Assembly: GCA_016793165.1 (NCBI GenBank)
Contig: JAEULA010000009.1
Span: 1 to 56,882 of the forward strand
From: Alphaproteobacteria bacterium
Lineage (GTDB): Bacteria > Pseudomonadota > Alphaproteobacteria > CACIAM-22H2
Length of the DNA stretch: 56,882 bases
Direction of reading: 5' to 3'
The position numbers and the translations under genes were made by a program. The notes below the pieces were generated by a model that saw only the letters and a program-made list of their open reading frames with translations, made no database searches and was not told the DNA's origin. Numbering within the stretch: position 1 is the stretch's first letter; every line of letters starts with the position of its first letter. Below are positions 1 through 8,200 of this stretch, piece by piece.

Positions 1-788
1 CCCTGAACGACCGCGCCGGCGCCCAGTGTCAACGTCGAGTTGCCGTCGACCGCCAATGTCGATCCGAACGACCCGCTCAGATTGACCGTCGCATTGTTGA
101 ACGTCTGGGTGTTCGTGAAGGCGACAGACGTATTGGTGAGGTTCGCCGTGCCCGGTGCGGCGCCGGCCTCCGTCAGCAGTGTGAGGCCGCTGGCGATCGC
201 GAGCGTCCCGCCGCTCGTCACCAGGTCGCCGCGCAGCGTCACCCCGGTCAGGCCGCCGTTCGAACCGAGCACCAGCCGGTTCGTGCCCGTCTGCTGGATC
301 GTCGCGCCGGAGATCGTGCCGCCGTTGAGGTTGTAGGTTCCCGAGGTGATGGTGATGGGACCGCCACCGGCCAGCGTCAGCGTCGACGCGTTGTGATTGA
401 TGTTCGCGCCGGTCGCGTCGAGAACGAGACTGTTGACGGTGACGTTGGTGCTGAGCGTCACCGTGTAGACGCCGTCGACCAGGATCCGCGCGTCGAAGGT
501 GTCGGCTCCGTTATTGGGAAAGGTCGAATTGCAGGCGGACCAGTTGCCCGCGATGTTCCAGGTGCTGCTTGTCGCCGAGGTCCAGTCGCAAACGAAATTG
601 GCCGCGTCGGCCGGCACCGGTGTCGCGAGGATAAGGCCCGCGAAAAGTGCCGCGACCGAGGTCGTCGCCATCAACCCGAGGCGGCGCCGGACCTGTCGAG
701 GCAGGAAATCCGTAGCCGTTCCGAGTTCATTTCCAGAAACGGAAGGACGGATACCGAGACGAGACTGGCGACGCTTTGCCTGGCGCAT
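1..788 (-). CDS. Large secreted beta-strand-rich (adhesin/autotransporter-like) protein, 5' part only
   Basis: The frame is open from an ATG at 788 to the left edge, giving about 262 residues with no stop, so the 3' part lies outside the window. GGAGGGG at 795-801 sits six bases before the ATG, which supports this start. The N-terminus has a long basic extension of about 39 residues. A signal peptide follows (MATTSVAALFAGLILA...PADAA) and is probably cut near residue 62. The mature part has a short Cys/Trp-rich segment (CDWTSATSSTWNIAGNWSAC), then Thr/Asn/Gly-rich short beta strands (NVTVNSLVLDA, GTYNLNGGTISGATI) of the kind seen in beta-helical passenger domains. The extension resembles the extended signal peptides of large autotransporters and adhesins. 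Without the C-terminus I cannot tell an autotransporter from a PEP-CTERM or other exported protein. An internal ATG at residue 40 is an alternative start. Confidence 0.72.
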   Translation of the reverse strand, partial: MRQAKRRQSRLGIRPSVSGNELGTATDFLPRQVRRRLGLMATTSVAALFAGLILATPVPADAANFVCDWTSATSSTWNIAGNWSACNSTFPNNGADTFDARILVDGVYTVTLSTNVTVNSLVLDATGANINHNASTLTLAGGGPITITSGTYNLNGGTISGATIQQTGTNRLVLGSNGGLTGVTLRGDLVTSGGTLAIASGLTLLTEAGAAPGTANLTNTSVAFTNTQTFNNATVNLSGSFGSTLAVDGNSTLTLGAGAVVQ

Positions 789-955
789 GAAACACCCCTC
801 CGACGACGACGCGTCGAACGCGTCGCGTGCTGAAGGAGGTTCCAAGCAAGGCTCGTGCCCCGGGTTCCGAGACGGAATCGCCCTGGTTTTTCAGAGCATA
901 AAGCTTAAGGCCCGTCGCTCTTGGCCGGAGAATGTCAGAAATCCCGACAGCCCTG

Positions 956-1549
956 TCAGCTTGGCGTGTCACGTCGGCGCCGCAGATACACGTACCAGGC
1001 GCCGCTGCCGCCGTGCTTCACGTGCGCCGGCTCAATCCTCAGGATCCGTGTCGCATGCGGCCCGGCCCGCAACCAGCGCGGGAGCATCGCGCGCAGCACG
1101 CCGTCGCCACCCGCGCCCTTCCCGGTGATCACAAGGAGCAGCCGCGCGCCGCGGCCGACGCCGCCATCGACGAAGCGATCGAGCGTCTCGTGGGCATCGG
1201 CCTGGGTCATCCCGTGCAGATCGAGGCGGCCGTCGATGGCGAGGTCGCCGCGCTTGAGGCGGGCCAGCGTGCTCTTGTCGATCCCCAGCGCGTTGAGCTG
1301 CCGAGGCGGAGCAACCGGGCGTGCCGTGGCGACGGGGGCGGAGGGGGGGCTCGCACGCGTGACGGTCTTCGGGCGCTCTGCGTCGGCGATGCGCTGGCGC
1401 GTCTCGGCGACCGGCTCGAGCGCGGCCGGTGTCACCGGCTTGGGCGGCCGCGCGCGGCGGAGCGGCTTCACGTCGGCCATCATTTTGGACCACAGCGCGT
1501 GCTCGTCCGGTTCGAGCGCGCGCCGCCGCGCGTCACGCGAGCGTGTCAT
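956..1549 (-). CDS. Smr/MutS2-C domain protein
   Basis: This 197-residue protein has a basic, Pro/Ala-rich N-terminal half, probably disordered, and a C-terminal Smr domain from about residue 105. The Smr hallmarks are visible: LDLHG after the predicted first strand, the helix ADAHETLDRFV, the TGKG loop (VITGKGAGGDG) and the terminal HGGSGAWYVYL strand. Stand-alone Smr proteins of this layout are common in Alphaproteobacteria. The domain family includes nucleases acting on branched DNA or on RNA; the substrate here is unknown. Its start overlaps the end of lutC by 17 bases, so it is probably the last gene of the lut transcript. In other Alphaproteobacteria smr usually follows mltA, which also lies nearby here. 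Confidence 0.9.
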   Translation of the reverse strand: MTRSRDARRRALEPDEHALWSKMMADVKPLRRARPPKPVTPAALEPVAETRQRIADAERPKTVTRASPPSAPVATARPVAPPRQLNALGIDKSTLARLKRGDLAIDGRLDLHGMTQADAHETLDRFVDGGVGRGARLLLVITGKGAGGDGVLRAMLPRWLRAGPHATRILRIEPAHVKHGGSGAWYVYLRRRRDTPS

Positions 1550-2255
1550 CCTCGACCACGATGAGGTGCAGGCGCCGCGGGCCGTGCGCGCCCATCTCGA
1601 TCTTCTGCTCGATGTCGCCGGTCCGCGACGGCCCGGTGATCAGGTTCACCGTCCGGGGCATCCTTCCCGCCGCGGCGCCGACGGCCGCGCCGTCCGGGAT
1701 GCCGAGCGCGACGCGCAGCCTCGCCCAGGCGTCCTCGAGCGGGCCGACGACGCGCGCGGCCGGCATGACGACGACATGGGTGTCCGGCAGGAAATTCATC
1801 GTCGCGGGCATCGTCTCCCCCGAGGGGATCATCAGGGTTCCGGTCTCCGCCACCGCCGCGAAGGCCGAGGTGACGCCGACGCCCTCCTTGCCGGAGGGAC
1901 GGCCGCGCGCGATCTCGAGCATCGGCGCGTTGCGCCACGGCACGCGGTCGAGCGTGGGATCCGGGGCCATCTCCACCTGCGAAGGCAGGTTCTGGCTCTT
2001 GAGGTAGCGGCCGAGCTCGGCAGGCACCTCGTCGAGCGAGCGCACGCGCGTCACCGAGCATGCGACCTCGCGCGCCTGCTTCTCCAGCCGGTCGACGAGG
2101 CCGGCGCGATCGAGGCCCGCCGTGCGCGCCGGTATCGGCCCGCGGCCCCGCGCGGCGAGGCGCGCCTCGAGCGGGTTGCCGCGCGTCGCGTCGTCGGCGC
2201 CGCGGCCCAGCGATTTGCGGATGCCCGCGAGGATCTGGTTGCGCGCGTCGCTCAT
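1533..2255 (-). CDS. lutC: LutC-like LUD-domain lactate utilisation protein
   Basis: This 240-residue protein starts MSDARNQILAGIRKSLGR and contains an LUD (YkgG/LutC) domain. The conserved stretches are TSAFAAVAETGTLMIPSG, HVVVMPAARVVG and NLITGPSRTGDIEQ, followed by MGAHGPRRLHLIVVEDD near the end. LutC works with LutA and LutB to oxidise L-lactate to pyruvate in the cytoplasm. The first ATG (2255-2253) overlaps the lutB stop in an ATGA junction, indicating translational coupling. The open frame continues far upstream antisense to nothing meaningful, so the internal ATG was chosen on the family N-terminus and the overlap. The order lutA-lutB-lutC is standard. Confidence 0.92.
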   Translation of the reverse strand: MSDARNQILAGIRKSLGRGADDATRGNPLEARLAARGRGPIPARTAGLDRAGLVDRLEKQAREVACSVTRVRSLDEVPAELGRYLKSQNLPSQVEMAPDPTLDRVPWRNAPMLEIARGRPSGKEGVGVTSAFAAVAETGTLMIPSGETMPATMNFLPDTHVVVMPAARVVGPLEDAWARLRVALGIPDGAAVGAAAGRMPRTVNLITGPSRTGDIEQKIEMGAHGPRRLHLIVVEDDTLA

Positions 2256-3712
2256 GCCCGCTCCCCTCCCTTCCCCCGCTGCGCGGAAGCCGGACGGCCG
2301 CGCTGCCTCTCCCACCACAGCTCCTGGAACGTCTTGCCCTGGGGCGCGGGGAATTCGCGTGTCGCGGTCCAGCCGCCGGCGAGCGGCAGGTTGAAGAAGC
2401 TGCCGTGCTTGCCACCGAGCCAGTGCAGCGCGCTCATCGCCGTCGATGCCATGAAATGGTAGAGCGGCGGCCGCTTGGCGAACCAGGCCCAGATGCCGAG
2501 GCCGAAGCGCATCGCGCGGGGCCCCAGCTTGCGGTCCCATTCGCGCTCGCGGTAGTGGCGCATCATCTTCGGCAGCGGAATGCGCATGGGGCAGACGCTC
2601 TCGCACTTGCCGCAGAAGGTCGAGGCGTTGGGCAGGTGCTTCGCGTTCTCGACGCCGATCAGGCTGGGCGTCAGCACGGCGCCCACGGGGCCGGGATAGA
2701 CCCAGCCATAGGCATGGCCGCCGACCGCGGCATAGACCGGGCAGTGGTTCATGCAGGCGCCGCAGCGGATACAGCGCAGCACCTCCTGGAACTCGGTGCC
2801 GAGCAGGGCCGACCGGCCGTTGTCGAGCAGGATCACGTGGTATTCGCCGGGGCCGTCGAGATCGGGACCGCGCTTCGGACCGGTCGAGAACGTCGTATAG
2901 ACCGACATCTCCTGGCCGGTCGCCGAGCGCGCGAGGATGCGCAGGATCGTCGAGGCGTCCTCGAGGGTCGGCACGACCTTCTCGAGGCTCGCGAGCACGA
3001 TGTGCGCCTTGGGCAGGAGCTGCGTGAGATCGCCGTTGCCCTCGTTGGTGACGATCACGCTCGAGCCGGTCTCGGCGATCAGGAAGTTCGCGCCGGTGAT
3101 GCCGACATCGGCGTCGAGGAAGCGCTGGCGCAGCACGCCGCGCGCCTCCGCGACCAGGGTCTGCGGCTCGGTCAGGTCGCGCTTGGGATCGAGATGCGTG
3201 TGCTGCCGCCGGAAATCCTCCTCGATCGCCGCCTTCGTCAGATGTACCGCCGGCGCGATGATGTGGGAGGGCACCTCGCCGCGAATCTGGACGATGTACT
3301 CGCCGAGATCGGTCTCGACGGGCTCGATGCCGTTCGTCTCGAGGAAGCCGTTGAGGCCGATCTCTTCGGCGATCATCGACTTGCCCTTGGTCACCGTGCG
3401 CGCGCCCAGCCTGCGGCAGATCCGCAGCACGAGATCGCGCGCCTCCTCGGGCGTGCGCGCCCAATGGACATGGCCTCCGGCCGCCTTGCAGTTCGCCTCG
3501 AAGCGCTCGAGGTACCAGTCGAGATTCGCCAGCGTGTGGTTCTTGATGTCGCGGCCCGCGTCGCGCAGCGCCTCGAACTCGGGCAGCTTGGCGATCGCCT
3601 CGGCACGGCGGTTCGGAAAGCCGACCTTCATCTTGGCGAGCGCCGACTGCAGCGTCGGGTTCGCCATGCCGACACGGGCGTTCTCGATGAAGTTGTTGGA
3701 CGTGGTCTCCAT
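2252..3712 (-). CDS. lutB: LutB-like iron-sulfur lactate utilisation protein
   Basis: This 486-residue protein combines an N-terminal LUD domain (about 70-300) with a ferredoxin-like region holding two Cys clusters: C314-x2-C317-x2-C320-x3-C324-P and C367-x2-C370-x3-C374-P, typical for two [4Fe-4S] clusters. Motifs such as KGKSMIAEEIGLN and ITGANFLIAETGS match the LutB/YkgF family. Its role is electron transfer during L-lactate oxidation together with LutA and LutC. It lies 11 bases after lutA and overlaps lutC by four bases. No LutR/LldR-type regulator or lactate permease gene is visible next to the operon. Confidence 0.94.
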   Translation of the reverse strand: METTSNNFIENARVGMANPTLQSALAKMKVGFPNRRAEAIAKLPEFEALRDAGRDIKNHTLANLDWYLERFEANCKAAGGHVHWARTPEEARDLVLRICRRLGARTVTKGKSMIAEEIGLNGFLETNGIEPVETDLGEYIVQIRGEVPSHIIAPAVHLTKAAIEEDFRRQHTHLDPKRDLTEPQTLVAEARGVLRQRFLDADVGITGANFLIAETGSSVIVTNEGNGDLTQLLPKAHIVLASLEKVVPTLEDASTILRILARSATGQEMSVYTTFSTGPKRGPDLDGPGEYHVILLDNGRSALLGTEFQEVLRCIRCGACMNHCPVYAAVGGHAYGWVYPGPVGAVLTPSLIGVENAKHLPNASTFCGKCESVCPMRIPLPKMMRHYREREWDRKLGPRAMRFGLGIWAWFAKRPPLYHFMASTAMSALHWLGGKHGSFFNLPLAGGWTATREFPAPQGKTFQELWWERQRGRPASAQRGKGGERA

Positions 3713-3723
3713 GGCGGCGCTTC

Positions 3724-4524
3724 CTAGCCCTTCGCCTCGGGCTCGCCGATCGGCGCGGCCTCGTCGGTCATGCCGGCGAGCACCTCGGCGACGTGACGGA
3801 CCTTGACCTGGCGCGCACCGGTCTCCATCGCCAGACGCTTGAGCTTTCCCGCCATGTTCATCAGGCAGCCCATGTCGCCGGCGAGCAGCGTGCCGGCGCC
3901 GGTCGCCAGGATGTCGGCGGCCTTCTCGCCGACCATCTTGTCGGAGATCTCCGGATACTTGACGCAGAAGGTGCCGCCGAAGCCGCAGCAGGTCTCCGCG
4001 CCCGGCAGCTCCTTGAGCGCGACGCCGTCGACGCTGCGCAGCAGCGCGCGCGGCTGCGTCTTCACGCCGAGCTCGCGGAGGCCCGAGCAGGAGTCGTGGT
4101 AGGTGACGTCGTCGGCGTAGCGCGCGTCCACGCGCGTCACGCCGCGCACGTCGTGGAGGAACGACACGAGCTCGTGCGTGCGCGCGGCGACGTGGCGCGC
4201 GCGCGGGGCCCAGTCGGCATCACCGGCGAGCAGCTCGGGATAGTGCTCCCTGATCATCCCGCCGCAGGAGCCCGACGGCACGACCACGTAGTCGTAGTCC
4301 TCGAGCAGCGCGATCGTCCGTCGCGCCAGCATGCGCGCGTCGTCGTTGTCGCCGGCGTTGAACGCCGGCTGGCCGCAGCAGGTCTGCATGCCGGGCACCT
4401 CGACCTCGCAGCCGGCGTCCTCCAGCAGCTTCACGGCGGCAAAGCCGACCGTCGGCCGGAACAAGTCGACGAGACACGTGACGAAAAGGCCGACACGCGG
4501 CCGGCGCTGCGGTGCTGCTGACAC
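3724..4524 (-). CDS. lutA: LutA-like CCG-domain (Fe-S) oxidoreductase subunit
   Basis: This 266-residue protein carries two CCG domains (DUF224). The first has TCCGQPAFNAGD (CCG at 49-51) and PSGSCGGMI (about 84-91). The second has YHDSCSGLRELG (about 142-153) and ETCCGFGGTFCVKYPEIS (CCG at 179-181). This repeated pattern is the cysteine-rich subunit of lactate, glycolate and heterodisulfide-type oxidoreductases. With lutB and lutC next door it is best read as LutA (YkgE). The start codon is GTG (4524-4522); VGLFVTCLVDLFRP is the conserved N-terminus. It is the first gene of the lut-smr operon, and the 72 bases upstream presumably hold the promoter, though I see no clear motif there. Confidence 0.94.
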   Translation of the reverse strand: MSAAPQRRPRVGLFVTCLVDLFRPTVGFAAVKLLEDAGCEVEVPGMQTCCGQPAFNAGDNDDARMLARRTIALLEDYDYVVVPSGSCGGMIREHYPELLAGDADWAPRARHVAARTHELVSFLHDVRGVTRVDARYADDVTYHDSCSGLRELGVKTQPRALLRSVDGVALKELPGAETCCGFGGTFCVKYPEISDKMVGEKAADILATGAGTLLAGDMGCLMNMAGKLKRLAMETGARQVKVRHVAEVLAGMTDEAAPIGEPEAKG

Positions 4525-4596
4525 GGGACTGTCCTGGGCTGTGGCGACGGCGTCGACGCCGTCAGGTCCGACCGGCCGCGGTCGGCCGATCGGTCG

Positions 4597-4944
4597 TCAA
4601 TTCGGGTTGATCGTGATGCCCTGGCGCTTCAGCGCCTCGACGACCTCGCGTGCGTTCGCGTTGCCTTCCTGCGCGAGGCGAGCGAGCTGCCGGGCGATGG
4701 ATTCCACCTGGGCGCGGACGCGCTGCGACTGCTGGTGCGGCGACTCGAGCGCGGCGTAGGTGCGCCGCAGGACGTCCCGGTCGTCGAGACCCTGCCAGAG
4801 GCTGAAGATGGTCGCCATGGCGAGTGTCAGCGTCGCCAGCAGCGTGCCCGCGGCGAGCATCGTGCCGCTGTTCGCCGAGCGGCTCGAGCGCGGCTCCCGG
4901 CCGTAGAGGTCGGCCGGCTCCATCTGCGGTTCATCGCGTGACAC
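4597..4944 (-). CDS. Small single-pass membrane protein, paralogue of its upstream neighbour
   Basis: This 115-residue protein has a polar N-terminus of about 27 residues and one transmembrane segment (about 28-50, TMLAAGTLLATLTLAMATIF). A charged helical, probably coiled-coil part rich in Gln and Arg follows, ending in EALKRQGITINPN. The family is not recognised. Its C-terminal third aligns by eye with the protein encoded just upstream, which has the same order of membrane helix, Gln-rich helix and (D/K)(H/R)(G/Q)GITI-type ending, so the two look like an old tandem duplication. Its start overlaps the end of that gene by 14 bases. The periplasmic placement of the helical part is an inference. 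Confidence 0.7.
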   Translation of the reverse strand: MSRDEPQMEPADLYGREPRSSRSANSGTMLAAGTLLATLTLAMATIFSLWQGLDDRDVLRRTYAALESPHQQSQRVRAQVESIARQLARLAQEGNANAREVVEALKRQGITINPN

Positions 4945-5299
4945 TGGGCGGCACTCCCGGCGTTGAGAAGTTGGGCGGCACCGACGGCGCGGGCGCCTGG
5001 CCCGGTGTCTGGCCGGCCGGCGGCTGGTTCACCTGGATCGTGATGCCGTGATCGGCGAGCAGCTTCGTCAGCTGGGCGTCGCCGCGCTGCACGCCCAGCG
5101 TCGCGAGGGTCTGCACCAGCTGGGTGTTGAGGTTGCTCAGCTGGAGGGCCTGGTTGACCTCCTGCTGGCGCAACGCGATGTCGCGCTGCAGCGCGCGATT
5201 GCCGCTCGACACCACCATCGTCGTGAGTGTGCTCACGAAAGCCACGGCTGCCGCGACGACGACGAGCCAGCCGATCAGCGAGTTGCGTATCCTGCCCAT
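4931..5299 (-). CDS. Small single-pass membrane protein with Pro-rich tail
   Basis: This 122-residue protein has an N-terminal membrane anchor (IGWLVVVAAAVAFVSTLTTMVV, about 8-30). A Gln/Leu-rich helical region (RDIALRQQEVNQALQLSNLN) leads to LLADHGITIQVNQ, and the protein ends in a Pro/Gly-rich tail. I do not recognise a family. It precedes and overlaps a shorter relative with the same arrangement, so the two may act together as an envelope-associated pair. It lies downstream of the sapC gene with a gap of about 50 bases and on the same strand, so co-transcription with mltA-sapC is possible. Confidence 0.7.
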   Translation of the reverse strand: MGRIRNSLIGWLVVVAAAVAFVSTLTTMVVSSGNRALQRDIALRQQEVNQALQLSNLNTQLVQTLATLGVQRGDAQLTKLLADHGITIQVNQPPAGQTPGQAPAPSVPPNFSTPGVPPSVTR

Positions 5300-5351
5300 G
5301 GCAATTCTTCTCCCTCGACGCCGCCGGTGGCGTCAACCCACGGCTGGGCGC

Positions 5352-6128
5352 TCACGCCGACTTCGGACCCATGAGCGCAAGCAGGGCTTGCCAGCAGCCC
5401 ATAGAGACGAAATGCGCATAGATCGGCGCGAGCCAGCCGTTCCTGCGCCACTCCAGGATCGTGGCGTCGGGAAGCGCGTCGAACTTTGCCTGGTCGATCA
5501 CCCGGTAGCCGCCGATGTGAAGCTTTTCGCCGCCGGCGAGGTTCACGTCGGCGCGGTTCTCGACCAGGATCCCGGACTCGTCGAGCGCCTTCGCGAACGG
5601 CAGCGTCTTCTCGCGCTCCGCCTCGAAGGCCATGCAGAACTTCAGCGCGTTGTCGGTGTGGTCCGTCGGCTTGCCGTTGGCGAAAAGCGGCCGGTCCGCG
5701 CCGTCGACCAGATGCGGTGCCGCCTCGTCCACGCACAGCGTCAGCTGGTTCGAGCCCGGTGTCTGCGCGAAGATGAACGGGTAGCGGCGCAGATAGGCGG
5801 GGATGTAGGTCGCGGCGCGCCAGGTGCCGTCGGTGTTCAAGAACAGGTTCTGCTGCTCGCGCAGGCCGAGCACGGCGATGGGAAAGGCCGGTGCCGAGGT
5901 CGCGAACACGATCGGATAGCTGCGGCCCGCATGTGCCATCTCGACCGCGTTGAGCGCGACCGCGTTGGCGGTGGAGGCGAAGCCGTAGCCGGCATCGGCC
6001 AGCGACTTGTTCGCGTGGCGCTCGCGGTTGACGGCGACCGGGCGCCGGTAGAATTGCGGATTGGCAGTGGCCGGGGCGGTCCCGTTGGCTGTCGTGGTCA
6101 TCAATTCGCTCCCTTTGAACTCGCTCAT
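5352..6128 (-). CDS. SapC family protein
   Basis: This 258-residue protein is recognisable as a SapC-family member from YPIVFATSAPAFPIAVLGL, NLFLNTDGTWRAATYIPAYLRRYPF, the AFEAEREKTLPFAKAL stretch and the ending ILEWRRNGWLAPIYAHFVSM. The family was named from a Campylobacter S-layer locus, but most members, including soluble proteobacterial ones like this, have no proven function. There is no signal peptide. The ATG at 6128 overlaps the mltA stop in an ATGA junction, which supports this start and implies translational coupling to mltA. MTTTANG at residue 10 is an alternative start. Confidence 0.85.
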   Translation of the reverse strand: MSEFKGSELMTTTANGTAPATANPQFYRRPVAVNRERHANKSLADAGYGFASTANAVALNAVEMAHAGRSYPIVFATSAPAFPIAVLGLREQQNLFLNTDGTWRAATYIPAYLRRYPFIFAQTPGSNQLTLCVDEAAPHLVDGADRPLFANGKPTDHTDNALKFCMAFEAEREKTLPFAKALDESGILVENRADVNLAGGEKLHIGGYRVIDQAKFDALPDATILEWRRNGWLAPIYAHFVSMGCWQALLALMGPKSA

Positions 6129-7324
6129 TGTCGCGGCGACCGGTCGCGCAACGACAGCGCCACCGCCCGCGGCAGAAGGACCCAGTACCGGCCTTGCGAG
6201 CGCATCCGCCCGGCCCTCTCGGCGGCGAGCATACCGGATCCCCAGTAGACGTCGCCTCGGACAATGCCGCGGATCGCGCCGCCCGTGTCCTGTGCGACCA
6301 GCAACCGGCGGATGCGCCGGCCGGGCTCGAGGGGGTCGTCCGCCTCGAGCCAGACCGGCACGCCGAGCGCGACCTGGCTGCGGTCCACGGCGAGGCTCCG
6401 CCCGGGCGTCAGGGCCACGCCCTCGCTGCCCAGCGGTCCGTCGCCGGCGATCTCGCGAAAGAACACGTAGGACGGGTTAGTCCGCATGAGCTCGGCCGCC
6501 GCCGCCGGATTGTCGGCCAGCCAGCGCCTGATGCTCTGCATCGACACCTGCTCCCGCGCGAGCGCCCCGCGCTCCACCAGGACGCGGCCGATCGGCACAT
6601 AGGGATGGCCGTTCTGGCCCGCGAAGCCCACGCGCAGCGTCCCGCCATCGGCGAGGAGGATCCGGCCCGAGCCCTGGATGTGCAGGAAGAAGGCGTCGAC
6701 GGGATCATCGACCCAGGCGATCACCTTCGCCGTCCGATCCAAGCTGCCGTCCTCGATCTGCGTGCGCGTGTCATAGGGGCGCAAGCGTCCTTCGACCACG
6801 CGGCCGGCCAGGCGCTCGCCGCGCCAGGACTCCCGGAACAGTCCGAGGTCTACGCTGACGAGGTCGGATGGCGGGGCCAGGATCGGCGTCTGGTAGGAGC
6901 CGCCGCGCAGCCGGCTGCCGCGCAACTCCGGCTCGAAATAGCCGGTGAACAGGCCTGCAGCCTGGTCGCCGTCGGCGAGTGCGACCGGAAGGAACGCCGT
7001 CTCGAACGCGGTGCGGATCGCCGCCTCGGCCTCCGCCTGCAGCAGGCCGGCGCAGGCGGCACGCCAATCGCCCGCCTTGCCATAGACCGCCGGACCCAGC
7101 GCCTGGCCCGCAGGCAGGCCGACGATGCGTTCGCACGAGCGCCGGGTTGCCGCCGCGACGCCGTCCAGGGGATCGAGGGTCCAGCCCGGCAGGGTCGCGA
7201 AGTCCTGGACCTCGTAGTTCGGCACCCCGGCGGGCCGTGTCGGCGCGCAGCCGACGACCGCGAGCAGGACCAGAAATCCGGCCGCGAGGCCGGACAACCG
7301 GTGGCGGCTCGACGGGATCCTCAA
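6125..7324 (-). CDS. mltA: MltA-type membrane-bound lytic murein transglycosylase
   Basis: The product (about 399 residues) is a lipoprotein: RRPSS-like basic start, hydrophobic GLAAGFLVLLAVVGC with a lipobox ending VVGC, then the mature protein. The MltA core is clear in GLFTGYFEPELRGS, DLVSVDLGLF and HIQGSGRILLADGGTLRVGFAGQNGHPYVPIGRVL. The C-terminal 3D domain follows, ending near LLVAQDTGGAIRGIVRGDVYWGSG with its conserved Asp residues. MltA cleaves the MurNAc-GlcNAc bond to give 1,6-anhydro products at the inner face of the outer membrane. I place the start at TTG 7324 because it forms a TTGA overlap with the stop of the upstream Tim44-like gene and puts the lipoprotein signal at the N-terminus. 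The open frame reaches an ATG at 7393, which would add 23 non-signal residues. Confidence 0.93.
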   Translation of the reverse strand: MRIPSSRHRLSGLAAGFLVLLAVVGCAPTRPAGVPNYEVQDFATLPGWTLDPLDGVAAATRRSCERIVGLPAGQALGPAVYGKAGDWRAACAGLLQAEAEAAIRTAFETAFLPVALADGDQAAGLFTGYFEPELRGSRLRGGSYQTPILAPPSDLVSVDLGLFRESWRGERLAGRVVEGRLRPYDTRTQIEDGSLDRTAKVIAWVDDPVDAFFLHIQGSGRILLADGGTLRVGFAGQNGHPYVPIGRVLVERGALAREQVSMQSIRRWLADNPAAAAELMRTNPSYVFFREIAGDGPLGSEGVALTPGRSLAVDRSQVALGVPVWLEADDPLEPGRRIRRLLVAQDTGGAIRGIVRGDVYWGSGMLAAERAGRMRSQGRYWVLLPRAVALSLRDRSPRQ

Positions 7325-8019
7325 TGCTGGTCGCTGGTCTGGACGAGCAGCCAGTTCGGGTCGCGCGCGCGGGTGTTGCGCGAGAAGGTCCACACGTCGG
7401 TCAAGGTCTCGACGCGATTGGGATCGCCTTCGATGACGGCGCCCGCGGCATCGCGCGTCACGTTGACCTGCTCGGACACGAACTTGACCGTGACGACGGC
7501 ATCGCGACCTTGCAGTGCCGCCGCGACGATCTCCGCCGACTTGATGCCGATCATCGTGGTGGCGAGGGTCTGCTTCGCTTCCTTCCGGTCGCGGATCGCG
7601 CCCGAGAAGCTGCGATAGACCTCGTCCCCCAGCAGCGGCCGCAGCGCGTCGGCGTCGCCCTGCGCGAAGGCGCCGAGGATCATCTCGAAGGCGGCGCGTG
7701 CGCCCTGCTGGAACGACTTGGGATCGAAGCTCGGATCCGCCGACCGGATGGCGGCGATGCCCGCCTCAACCGTGCCCGGTGCCGCCGCCGGCGCCTCGGT
7801 GCCGGGCGCGCGATCCGGAAAGCGGGTGACGTTGTCGGGTAGCGGCTCCGCCGAGCGCGGCGCGCCGGGCGCCGGCGTCTGCGAGGTGCGCGGACGCCAA
7901 CGCTCGGAATTCTCGTCGCCGTTGCGCCGCCCCAGGACGCTCCGCAGGCGCAGGATCAGGAACCCCGCGACCATGGCGAAGAAGATGATGTCCAGGAGGG
8001 CTATGCCGGTGTGGTCCAT
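7321..8019 (-). CDS. Tim44-like domain protein
   Basis: This protein of about 232 residues has a short N-terminal membrane anchor (ALLDIIFFAMVAGFLILRLRSVLG). A Pro/Ala-rich linker follows, then a C-terminal Tim44-like domain from about residue 90 (SFDPKSFQQGARAAFEMILGAFAQGDADALRPLL, YRSFSGAIRDRK, EVVAAALQGRDAVVTVKFVSEQ). Bacterial Tim44-like proteins are inner-membrane proteins of uncertain role, related to the mitochondrial import-motor subunit. Their position next to secB and mltA is conserved in Alphaproteobacteria and holds here. The ATG at 8019 was chosen because it starts directly before the membrane segment. A TTG at 8040 is also in frame. Confidence 0.88.
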   Translation of the reverse strand: MDHTGIALLDIIFFAMVAGFLILRLRSVLGRRNGDENSERWRPRTSQTPAPGAPRSAEPLPDNVTRFPDRAPGTEAPAAAPGTVEAGIAAIRSADPSFDPKSFQQGARAAFEMILGAFAQGDADALRPLLGDEVYRSFSGAIRDRKEAKQTLATTMIGIKSAEIVAAALQGRDAVVTVKFVSEQVNVTRDAAGAVIEGDPNRVETLTDVWTFSRNTRARDPNWLLVQTSDQH

Positions 8020-8200
8020 GACGCGGCCTGCCGATGTCAAAAAGCGAGAAGACGGAAAGAGTTCCGGATCGAGGCGTGATTTCCGGGCGGACGCCGATTG
8101 TTACAGGAAACACGGGCATTCCGCTAAAGACCTGCGCAAGTTCCGGCGCGCGATCTGCTACATAGGCCGCTCATCGCAATCGAACAAGCGTTGGGCTCGG

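Noticed and set aside
1016..1031. TGCTTCACGTGCGCCG as another parS
   Set aside because: Only the central CACGTG and part of the left arm match; it is inside smr and far from the consensus.
921..2462. 513-aa open frame on the plus strand over smr and lutC
   Set aside because: It is antisense to two well-conserved genes, has Arg/Pro-rich composition typical of GC-rich antisense frames, and no domain.
7994..8200. Possible N-terminal extension of the histidine phosphatase
   Set aside because: The frame is open upstream, but the RHG motif must be near the N-terminus and the upstream residues overlap the Tim44-like gene's start.
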